Positions 7,134-13,897 of a stretch of DNA of 13,897 nucleotides are shown one piece after another. Within the stretch, counting starts at the first letter, position 1, and each line of letters starts with the position of its first letter. The position numbers and the translations under genes are program-made. The notes below the pieces were generated by a model. That model ran no database searches. It worked only from the letters and a program-made list of their open reading frames with translations, and had not been told where the DNA came from. The DNA is from an uncultured Lachnospiraceae bacterium (GTDB lineage: Bacteria; Bacillota; Clostridia; Lachnospirales; Lachnospiraceae), in NCBI GenBank assembly GCA_937885345.1, contig CAKZZH010000048.1, positions 1 to 13,897 of the forward strand. The letters run 5' to 3'.

Positions 7134-7855
7134 TGAAATTATTTCCTGCTATCGATCTCAAAGACGGTAACTGTGTACGACTGAAAAAAGGCGAGTTCAA
7201 CGATGTTACGATTTACAGCCATAATCCGTGGGAGTTTGCCATTCAGTTCGAAAAGGCCGGTGCATCATATATCCATCTGGTTGATCTTGATGGAGCTCTT
7301 GAAGGACATAGCGTTAACGAAGGAGCTATCCGTAAAATAGTAAATCGCGTTTCTATTCCTTGCGAACTTGGAGGAGGAATAAGGAACTTTAACGATATCG
7401 AGAGAGTTCTCGGATACGGCGTTTCGCGTGTTATTATCGGGACCAAAGCTGTTTCGGAACCCGAATTTGTAAAACAGGCTGTTAAAGAATACGGCTCAAG
7501 GTGTATTGTTGTCGGTATCGATGCAAGAAATGGTATGGTAGCAACTCACGGATGGGAACAGACAAGTTCAACATCAGCGATCGCAATGGCGCTTCAGATG
7601 AAATCGTTCGGAGTTGAAACTATTATTTATACTGATATAAATCGTGACGGAATGCTTAGCGGACCGAATGTTGAAATGACAAAACGTCTCACTGATGAGA
7701 CCGGACTTTTTGTGGTTGCATCGGGCGGGGTGTCATCCATGCAGGATCTTGAAGATATTGCAAATGCCGGTATTAAAGGCGCTATAATCGGTAAAGCATA
7801 TTACGAAAAGAAGATTGATCTGACCGAAGCAGTTAAGCGTTTTGATAACGAATAA
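7133..7855 (+). CDS. hisA: ProFAR isomerase HisA
   Basis: Step 4: Amadori isomerisation of ProFAR to PRFAR. A complete (beta-alpha)8 barrel of 240 residues. D8 in KLFPAIDLKDG and D130 in VVGIDARNG are the catalytic acid/base pair. Phosphate-binding loops are ELGGGIRNF (G80-G82) and ASGGVSS (G198-G199). TDINRDGMLSGPN at about 168-179 is the conserved region after strand 6. The ATG at 7133 is taken as the start because AGGAG lies 7 bases upstream and the family starts here; a TTG one codon earlier is ignored. The next gene encodes a degenerate relative of this fold fused to HisIE. Confidence 0.95.
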   Translation: MKLFPAIDLKDGNCVRLKKGEFNDVTIYSHNPWEFAIQFEKAGASYIHLVDLDGALEGHSVNEGAIRKIVNRVSIPCELGGGIRNFNDIERVLGYGVSRVIIGTKAVSEPEFVKQAVKEYGSRCIVVGIDARNGMVATHGWEQTSSTSAIAMALQMKSFGVETIIYTDINRDGMLSGPNVEMTKRLTDETGLFVVASGGVSSMQDLEDIANAGIKGAIIGKAYYEKKIDLTEAVKRFDNE

Positions 7856-7879
7856 GACATACAAGGAAGGATAGATACA

Positions 7880-9136
7880 ATGTCATACAAGAAATTATTT
7901 CCCACAATTTACCTTAAAGGAAGGGACGCATATTCGGAAAGAGAATGCGTTAAGAAGCTTACGGATGAGATCACTTCGACAGAGCTTTGTATAAAATATT
8001 CCGAAAATGGCGCGGATATGATCCTTATATATGATATGTCATATGATGATGAAACGCACGAGCAAAATATCGGTATCATGAGGGAAATATGCAAGGCGGT
8101 TGATATTCCCGTCTTTGCTACCGGAAATATAAGGCGCAGCGAGGACGTTAAGAAATATCTTTATGCAGGCTGTAAATGCGCTGTTTTAGAGGCATTAAAA
8201 GAAAGCAATCTCGCTATGATGACCGAAGTTACCAACCGTTTCGGTAAGGATAAGGTCGGAATCCTTATCACCGGCAATGCAGGTGAAGAGGTTTTAAATC
8301 TTATTAACGAGAATAAAACCGAGCATATTATTGCAGACCGTAGAATCAATTCAATCGACAAGCAGCTTTATATAGACGATCGTTTTTGCAAGGATACGAT
8401 CGTAAGCGACTGGTGCGCCGGAGTTACCTCGCCCGAAATGGCGGAGAGTGATTATGATTATATGTCTTTGAAAAACAGCCTAAGTGAAGAAGGTATCGAG
8501 GTTAATACATTCAGATCATCGATTCCTTTCTCGGAATTCAAGACGGATGCAAACGGGCTTATCCCTGTTGTCGTACAGGAATTTGCGACCGATGAAGTAC
8601 TTATGGTTGCTTATATGAATGAGGAGTCTTACAACCTCACGCTTAAGACGGGACGCATGACCTATTATTCGAGAAGCCGCAATGAGATCTGGGTTAAAGG
8701 TCTCACCAGCGGACATTATCAGTATGTGATTTCCCTTGATATTGACTGCGATAAAGATACTATTCTTGCAAAGGTCAGACAGGTCGGCGCAGCATGTCAC
8801 ACAGGAGCGCATTCCTGCTTTTATACAAATCTTGTCCGCAAAGAGATCACGCAGACCAACCCGCTTAAGGTCCTTAACAGTGTAATGGATGTTATAAAGG
8901 ATCGTAAGATCAATCCTAAGGAAGGTTCGTATACGAACTATCTTTTTGATAAAGGTATCGATAAAATACTGAAAAAGGTCGGAGAAGAGGCAACCGAGAT
9001 CGTCATTGCTGCCAAGAATCCCGATCCCGTTGAGGTCAAATACGAAATAAGCGATTTTCTGTATCATGTGATGGTTCTTATGGTAGAGCGCGGACTTGAT
9101 TGGGAAGAAATAATGGAAGAGCTTGCAAACAGATAA
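7880..9136 (+). CDS. hisIE: HisIE (PRA-CH/PRA-PH) with an N-terminal degenerate HisF/HisA-like half-barrel
   Basis: A 418-residue protein in three parts. Residues about 216-325 are HisI, phosphoribosyl-AMP cyclohydrolase: Mg motif D287/D289/D291 (DIDCD) and Zn cysteines C290, C306, C313 (AACHTGAHSCF). Residues about 330-418 are HisE, phosphoribosyl-ATP pyrophosphatase: KVGEEATE (E369, E370, E373) and EISDFLYHVMVL (E389, D392). These give steps 2 and 3. Residues 1-135 follow the first half of a HisF/HisA barrel: KLFPTIYLK, ENGADMILIYD, DIPVFATGNIRR. But the catalytic Asp is Y11, the second Asp position is T131, and the GGG phosphate loop is TGN (81-83). Residues 140-210 show no barrel second half that I can recognise. 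The N-domain is therefore likely non-catalytic, perhaps structural or for partner binding. GGAAGG precedes the start. Confidence 0.88.
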   Translation: MSYKKLFPTIYLKGRDAYSERECVKKLTDEITSTELCIKYSENGADMILIYDMSYDDETHEQNIGIMREICKAVDIPVFATGNIRRSEDVKKYLYAGCKCAVLEALKESNLAMMTEVTNRFGKDKVGILITGNAGEEVLNLINENKTEHIIADRRINSIDKQLYIDDRFCKDTIVSDWCAGVTSPEMAESDYDYMSLKNSLSEEGIEVNTFRSSIPFSEFKTDANGLIPVVVQEFATDEVLMVAYMNEESYNLTLKTGRMTYYSRSRNEIWVKGLTSGHYQYVISLDIDCDKDTILAKVRQVGAACHTGAHSCFYTNLVRKEITQTNPLKVLNSVMDVIKDRKINPKEGSYTNYLFDKGIDKILKKVGEEATEIVIAAKNPDPVEVKYEISDFLYHVMVLMVERGLDWEEIMEELANR

Positions 9137-9142
9137 GATTTT

Positions 9143-10312
9143 ATGGAAAAAGTAATAATCACAAAGCATCAGGGTAAGATCATCCTGATGCATTTGGATG
9201 ACAATTTAACAAAGGATATCGATGTATATGATTCAAGAGAGAAAAGCATTCTCGGAAATATATATGTCGGAAGGGTGAGAGATATTGCAAAAGGTATTAA
9301 CGGCGCATTCGTTGAGATTGAGCCGGGACTGCCTTGTTATCTCTCTCTTAATGATGATAAGATCATTTTCTTAAATCCCAAAAAGAATAACGAAGTATGC
9401 AGAGGTGATCTCCTCCTGGTTCAGGTCAAGCGTGAGGCAACCTCAGGTAAAGCGCCGCTTGTCAGCTGCCACATCGATCTTGAGAGTAAGTATGCGGCTC
9501 TTTCTTCCGATTCCGAAAGACTTTGCGGCGTTTCCCGTAAAATAACCGATCCTGCCAAAATAGAAGAATTAAAGAATATTGCCAAGCCTTATATCACCGA
9601 TGACTATGGATTTGTCATAAGGACCGAGGCAATTAATGCAACAAAAGAGGATATTGAAAACGAGCTTAAAATGCTTGCGGCCAAATATATATGCCTTATT
9701 GATGCGGCAAGAACAAGAACAGCTTTTACACTTATAAGAAAAGGAACGCCGAAGCTTCTTATGGATATCAATTCATATAAGCTTGATAATGGATCCGAGA
9801 TAGTTACCGATATCAAAGAAATATATGACGAACTGGTAAGCTATGGGTTTAATTTTCCCGTAAGGATGTATGACGATGAAATCTCGCTATACAGATTTTA
9901 CAGAGTTCAGACAAGGCTGGAAGAAGCACTCGATAAAAAGGTATGGCTCAAAAACGGCGGATATCTGTATATAGAATCGACACAGGCGCTTACCGCGATT
10001 GATGTTAATACCGGTAAGAATTCGGCAAACGGGATAGAAAAAGAGGAGACTTTCCTTAAATGTAATCTTGAAGCTGTTTATGAGATTGCAAGACAGCTTA
10101 GATTACGCGGGATTTCCGGGATGATAATTGTGGATTTCGTGAATATGAAAAGCGAAAAGTCCAGGGAGAGGGTTGCAAAAGAACTTAAAAATGTTCTTGC
10201 TCAGGATCCCGGAAAAGCTACATTTGTTGATTTTACCAAGCTTGGTCTGGCCGAGATAACAAGAAAGAGGATCAAGAAAACTCTCTTCGAAGTGCTTCGC
10301 GAGAAGCAATAG
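9143..10312 (+). CDS. Ribonuclease E/G family endoribonuclease, short form
   Basis: A single-strand-specific endoribonuclease for rRNA or mRNA processing. Residues 35-115 form the S1 RNA-binding region (ILGNIYVGRVRDIAKGINGAFVEI). GFVIRTEA (R160, T161) matches the 5'-monophosphate sensor. The DNase I-like catalytic part has AIDVNTG (D287, N289) and IIVDFVNM (D331), equivalent to D303 and D346 of Escherichia coli RNase E. It stops at 389 residues right after the AEITRKR segment, where RNase E continues into the CPxCxG zinc-link and small domain, so the usual tetramerisation elements are missing. It starts 6 bases after hisIE with no visible ribosome binding site, suggesting reinitiation by ribosomes finishing hisIE. 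Not an obvious histidine gene, but transcribed with them. Confidence 0.88.
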   Translation: MEKVIITKHQGKIILMHLDDNLTKDIDVYDSREKSILGNIYVGRVRDIAKGINGAFVEIEPGLPCYLSLNDDKIIFLNPKKNNEVCRGDLLLVQVKREATSGKAPLVSCHIDLESKYAALSSDSERLCGVSRKITDPAKIEELKNIAKPYITDDYGFVIRTEAINATKEDIENELKMLAAKYICLIDAARTRTAFTLIRKGTPKLLMDINSYKLDNGSEIVTDIKEIYDELVSYGFNFPVRMYDDEISLYRFYRVQTRLEEALDKKVWLKNGGYLYIESTQALTAIDVNTGKNSANGIEKEETFLKCNLEAVYEIARQLRLRGISGMIIVDFVNMKSEKSRERVAKELKNVLAQDPGKATFVDFTKLGLAEITRKRIKKTLFEVLREKQ

Positions 10313-10344
10313 TAGTATGTTGTAAGGTTTATGGGGGACTGTTT

Positions 10345-12231
10345 ATGAAGAAATTATACCTGATCATCATAGCCATGCTCATGGCGCTATTAATATCATG
10401 CAGTAATACGCAGATCAGTTCACAAAATACGTCCTCAGGCGTAGCAGGTGAAAGCGATGGTAATGCCGGAAACAGCAGCGAAAGCGAAGAGGACTTTAGC
10501 GATGACGAATCGCAGGGTGATGATAGCGGCAATACGGATTTTACGGTGCCGCAAGGCATAAATATCAGCGAGGAAACAACGAATATTCTCAGCAAAACCA
10601 CGCTGCCGGTTATATATATTAATACCGATGATCATATCGGGGATGAATATATCACTGCCAAAGTCGTATGCAGCGGCCTTAGCGAAGATTACAGCAATAC
10701 GGCTCAGATCAAACTTAGGGGCAACTCGACCAGATACCGCGATAAGAGGCCGTACAGATTAAAACTGGACGAAAAAGCCGATCTTATAGGAAGCGGCTCA
10801 AATAAGAACTGGGTACTTCTTGCAAATGATATCGATCATTCGCTGATACGCAATAAGATTACGCTCGATTTTGCAAGAGCGATCGGAATGGAAACAACGA
10901 GTGAATCGGAGCTTGTGAGCGTTGTACTTAACGGTGTGTATGACGGCGTATATCAGCTTTGCGAGCAGATCAGGGTGTCCGATGAAAGCGTTAATATTTA
11001 TGATTGGAAAGATTCCTTTGAGACCGGAAATGTGGATGAAAACGTTCCGCAGACGGGCGGCTTTATCCTTGAAGCCGATTTCTATACTTTTAACAAACCC
11101 GACAGTGAGATTACCAAAGTTATTACCGCCTTTAAACAGCCGTTTTATTTCAATTCACCTGACGGCGTAACTAAGGATGATGCACTGTATGAATATGCAT
11201 ATAATTATATTCAGTCCTTTGAATATGCACTTCATTCCGGTGATTATATATATCATGCGTATGAAACTCACTACGAAGGGATCGGCGACCATTTTTCATG
11301 GAACGACTGGGTATGGAGAAGCAGCACAAAAGAATACGATTACAATTATGATGCTTATGACGGAATGCATTACAGCGAATTGTTCGATATAGAACAATTG
11401 GTTAATAATTTCTTTGTCTGTGAAATATCCAATAACTGGGATTCTATGAAGAATTCCTTGTTCCTGTACAAAGATATCGATTCACTTGCATGTATCGGGC
11501 CGGAATGGGATTTTGACTGGGCATACGGCAATCGGAACATGTATAATATTTATACGGACGTGCGAGACGAGTGGCATACGACCAACGATTATTTTACCAA
11601 TGAACAATACTATCAGTCGGTTCAGTGGAACAGGTATCTTATAAGGGATCCGTATTTCGTTCTTCTTGTCTATGACAAATATAATGAGATCAGAGATGAT
11701 CAGATGCAGGCGCTTCTTGACTCGGTATCCGATTACGGCAGCTTGCTTAAATCGGACGGAGAGGCAAACGATGCGAGATGGGGTTATACATATACTCCCG
11801 AATATTACGCAGGAGAATATCCCGATGATTTTACCGGTTCGATCGAAGCTTTAAAGTCGTTTATCACAGACAGATATTCCTGGATGGATGAACAGTTTGC
11901 AAGCTATGAGACGCTTCTTAAAAGCCTCGGTGCATACATTCCATCCAATAAAATACGGATCTTTGCGAATGAAGATTCTTCGGGCAATACCGGCATTACC
12001 GTTAAAATAAGTGACCAAAGAGCCGGTAAAGCCGAGATTCAGATAAACGGTGTCAATACCGAGATCATTACTCTGGATGAGAATGGCTCTGCCACATATA
12101 CGCTTGGTAATGACATGCTCATCCGCAATACTAACATGATCCAGGTACATGCGCTGACGGATGAAGGAGAGAGGATCCGCGAGAATGACGATCCTGATTC
12201 GCTTTGCATGTCAAATTATATTATTCTCTGA
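10345..12231 (+). CDS. CotH kinase family lipoprotein
   Basis: A 628-residue exported protein. The N-terminus is a lipoprotein signal, MKKLYLIIIAMLMALLISC, with lipid-modified Cys19. Residues 20-66 are a Ser/Asp/Glu/Gly-rich linker, expected to reach through the wall. From about 86 the CotH domain shows LRGNSTRYRDKRPYRLKL (124-141, K140), NWVLLANDIDHSLIRNK (155-171), GVYDGVYQLCEQIR (E207), GGFILEADFY (238-247) and EWDFDWAYGN (387-396), the acidic Asp motif of this kinase-like fold. The last ~100 residues look like a small beta domain. CotH of Bacillus phosphorylates spore coat proteins; many gut and rumen clostridia carry surface members with unknown substrates, so the role here is inferred. 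ATGGGGGAC supplies the binding site; the gap after the RNase gene is 32 bases with no terminator. Confidence 0.85.
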   Translation: MKKLYLIIIAMLMALLISCSNTQISSQNTSSGVAGESDGNAGNSSESEEDFSDDESQGDDSGNTDFTVPQGINISEETTNILSKTTLPVIYINTDDHIGDEYITAKVVCSGLSEDYSNTAQIKLRGNSTRYRDKRPYRLKLDEKADLIGSGSNKNWVLLANDIDHSLIRNKITLDFARAIGMETTSESELVSVVLNGVYDGVYQLCEQIRVSDESVNIYDWKDSFETGNVDENVPQTGGFILEADFYTFNKPDSEITKVITAFKQPFYFNSPDGVTKDDALYEYAYNYIQSFEYALHSGDYIYHAYETHYEGIGDHFSWNDWVWRSSTKEYDYNYDAYDGMHYSELFDIEQLVNNFFVCEISNNWDSMKNSLFLYKDIDSLACIGPEWDFDWAYGNRNMYNIYTDVRDEWHTTNDYFTNEQYYQSVQWNRYLIRDPYFVLLVYDKYNEIRDDQMQALLDSVSDYGSLLKSDGEANDARWGYTYTPEYYAGEYPDDFTGSIEALKSFITDRYSWMDEQFASYETLLKSLGAYIPSNKIRIFANEDSSGNTGITVKISDQRAGKAEIQINGVNTEIITLDENGSATYTLGNDMLIRNTNMIQVHALTDEGERIRENDDPDSLCMSNYIIL

Positions 12232-12257
12232 TAACATAATTAATAGGGGGGTATCGT

Positions 12258-13598
12258 ATGATCGCTATTATTGTTTTTACTTTAATCATTATCGGTGAGA
12301 TTTTGGTTTGCGTTTTCAGGGGAACCAAATGGAGTCTTATAAGAGCGGCAAGCAGCGCTTTATGCCTTTTAGCGGCATTCGCGGTTGCTTATATGATAGC
12401 ACGGAATATTGATTTTAAGATTCTTGCCGGAAGCATTAAGGATCATACATTTGGAGGCAATATTTCCGAGACGATCGGCGCAAAACTTATAGAAACGGCC
12501 GATAAGATCCTTTCCGGCGTTATATCATGCCTTATACAGGTTATTTTATTCTGGATACTCAAAGGGGCTTCATATTTCATAACACGCGCCGTGATCAAGA
12601 AAAGAAGTTCAGGTAACGATAGTACTGCAGGCAAGGTGCGCTTCAATCCCATAGGGATTGCGATCGGTCTTATATGCGGAATAGTATTCGGCGGTTTTAG
12701 CGTGATGCCTTATACAGGGCTTATGCAAGGATTTAAAAGCAGCGAAACGGTTACAGAAATAGCCGATATTCTTAAAGCCTATGATCAGGATAAATATGCG
12801 GATATTGTTTCGAAGGCGATAAGCCCTTCGTCAAGATATGTCGTTAAATACACCGGTATCGGCTTTGTTACGGATGCGAATTTTAATCTGCTTACAACCG
12901 TTAAAACCGATAGCGGAAATGTAGGCCTTACTCAGCTTATCGAAGTAATAACGAAAAATCTTGGAATAGTTACCGCGACTTGGGATTCAACCTCCATTTC
13001 CTCCGATATCACCGGTAAAATAGTGGATATGTCGGATGATTTCGATGATCTGGATATACTCACGGACAGCGAGAAACTTTCACTTATAAGCGATATACTT
13101 AAAAAGACGCTTCCGGATTTTGATTTACCGGATTATGATTCTATGAAAGAGTTAACAGAAGATATCAGGCTTGTTAACGAATCGATCAAAATCCTGGAAG
13201 ATTCAGGAATAGATTTAAGTTCTGCGAATATTTCCGCATCCGATGTGAAGCTGTCAAAAGAAAAGGTAGATACTCTTGCCGATAATCTGTATTCTCTTAA
13301 TCAAGGTGAATACTATGTTGATTATGCACTGGAGAAGATCCTGGGAACGAAGGAAGCGTCCATAGATAAGACGGTTGATTTTACCGAAACGAAGAGCGAT
13401 CTTGTTAATGTTGCAAATGCAGTACTGAACATTAACGAGAAGGCCCAGGGCAGCTTAAAGAGTGATGAAACCACGAAGTATGTAAACGAACAGCTTACGG
13501 TTATCAAAGAAAATAATATTTTAAACGAAGCAGGATATAATGCGCTTTTGAATTTGCTGGAGAATAATTATAAGATTGATACATCCGCTATAAAATAG
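12258..13598 (+). CDS. CvpA-like membrane protein with large C-terminal region
   Basis: A 446-residue protein. The first 160 residues have four likely membrane segments at about 3-20, 27-48, 87-108 and 131-150, and the arrangement (RGTKWSLIRAASS near helix 2, FNPIGIAIGLICGIVFGG at helix 4) resembles CvpA/colicin V production proteins. After helix 4 there is a polar, largely helical stretch of almost 300 residues rich in Asp, Lys, Ser and Leu (for example SDKLSLISDIL-type turns and DIRLVNESIKILEDSG), with no motif I recognise. Family assignment rests on the N-terminus only. AGGGGGG lies 6 bases before the start. It follows the CotH-family gene by 26 bases, so the two probably form an envelope-related pair. 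Confidence 0.6.
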   Translation: MIAIIVFTLIIIGEILVCVFRGTKWSLIRAASSALCLLAAFAVAYMIARNIDFKILAGSIKDHTFGGNISETIGAKLIETADKILSGVISCLIQVILFWILKGASYFITRAVIKKRSSGNDSTAGKVRFNPIGIAIGLICGIVFGGFSVMPYTGLMQGFKSSETVTEIADILKAYDQDKYADIVSKAISPSSRYVVKYTGIGFVTDANFNLLTTVKTDSGNVGLTQLIEVITKNLGIVTATWDSTSISSDITGKIVDMSDDFDDLDILTDSEKLSLISDILKKTLPDFDLPDYDSMKELTEDIRLVNESIKILEDSGIDLSSANISASDVKLSKEKVDTLADNLYSLNQGEYYVDYALEKILGTKEASIDKTVDFTETKSDLVNVANAVLNINEKAQGSLKSDETTKYVNEQLTVIKENNILNEAGYNALLNLLENNYKIDTSAIK

Positions 13599-13722
13599 GC
13601 CGAATTTAAACGTGATGTAAACGTGATTAGGTGGTGGTGTTACAAAAATGTTTGCCACTACATCACTGATATGATACAAAAAAGTTTAAAAGGTGTAAAG
13701 ATTAAATAGGGGGGATATCATA
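13599..13722 (+). promoter_or_regulatory. Spacer with direct repeat, inverted repeat and possible extended -10 promoter
   Basis: TAAACGTGAT occurs at 13607-13616 and 13618-13627, an 11-bp period, about one helical turn. GTGATGTA (13612-13619) and TACATCAC (13659-13666) form a perfect 8-bp inverted repeat. TGATATGAT at 13667-13675 matches an extended -10 element; I see no good -35. Together these look like a promoter with operator sites for the gene starting at 13723. No T-run follows the inverted repeat, so it is unlikely to be an intrinsic terminator. Confidence 0.4.
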
Positions 13723-13897
13723 ATGAAATACTTGACGATAGTTATTTCCAGAATAATCAATCTGTTCCGTGAGCGTAAGGGATTGGTCTGCCTGTATATG
13801 AGCAGTTATATCCTTTGTGTTATGGTGTTTTTCTATCTGTATTGGAGGTGCGGACATTTTCTTGGACCTATGCTACCAGCCCTAAACTCCTACGATA
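13723..13897 (+). CDS. Membrane protein, N-terminus only (cut by window edge)
   Basis: An ATG at 13723 with a strong AGGGGGG ribosome binding site about 7 bases upstream opens a frame that stays open to the end of the window (58 codons). The product starts MKYLTIVISRIINLFRERKG, an amphipathic or weakly hydrophobic, basic segment, followed by a hydrophobic helix at about residues 21-41. This layout is seen at the start of many ABC-transporter permeases, but nothing visible proves it. It lies behind its own predicted promoter region rather than tightly behind the CvpA-like gene, so it may begin a new unit. Confidence 0.6.
   Translation, partial: MKYLTIVISRIINLFRERKGLVCLYMSSYILCVMVFFYLYWRCGHFLGPMLPALNSYD

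Noticed and set aside
7880..8530. An active HisF domain (trifunctional HisF-IE)
   Set aside because: Both catalytic aspartates and the GGG phosphate loop are replaced and the second half of the barrel is not recognisable.
8516..9193. Long minus-strand open frame opposite hisIE (and similar ones across the his genes)
   Set aside because: Shadow of the coding strand: no family resemblance, no binding site, and the plus strand encodes clear enzymes.
13612..13666. Intrinsic terminator after the CvpA-like gene
   Set aside because: The 8-bp arms are 39 bases apart and no T-run follows on either strand.

Overview
The window reads as a piece of a low-to-moderate GC Clostridia chromosome, most likely Lachnospiraceae or a close relative. 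This is inferred from protein style (short HisG with a separate HisZ, RecU, an RluA-type synthase, a short RNase E/G), strong GGAGG-type ribosome binding sites and tight gene packing. Almost everything reads rightward; only the left end reads leftward.

Left end (1-960, minus strand): tmcAL (tRNA-Met cytidine acetate ligase) starts at 960 and reads normally for about 170 residues. It then changes in frame into the C-terminal end of a desulfoferrodoxin/superoxide reductase domain. A small two-helix membrane protein follows and runs off the edge. Local GC drops sharply left of about position 480, so this is either a recombination scar or a chimeric assembly join.

Divergent region (961-1146): two back-to-back sigma-A promoters share their -35 area. 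The rightward leader carries a 12-bp tandem repeat that can form alternative hairpins.

1147-3296: an unrecognised two-helix membrane protein, an RluA-family pseudouridine synthase, and the Holliday junction resolvase RecU, overlapping or closely spaced as one unit.

3297-9136: the histidine biosynthesis operon, hisZ-hisG-hisD-hisB-hisA-hisIE, behind its own TTGACA promoter and a short leader with a 7-bp hairpin. HisZ+HisG do step 1, the HisE and HisI domains steps 2 and 3, HisA step 4, HisB the dehydratase step, and HisD the last two steps. hisH, an intact hisF, hisC and histidinol phosphatase are not here. The HisIE protein carries an N-terminal half-barrel related to HisF/HisA that has lost its catalytic aspartates. 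This is the most interesting feature of the operon.

9143-13598: with no visible terminator, the cluster continues into a short RNase E/G, a CotH-kinase-family lipoprotein and a CvpA-like membrane protein with a large C-terminal region. After a 124-bp spacer with direct and inverted repeats, a new membrane protein gene begins and leaves the window. No tRNA, rRNA, CRISPR array, transposase, phage gene or recognisable defence system was seen. Apart from the chimeric left end and the HisF-remnant fusion, this is largely ordinary core-metabolism DNA.
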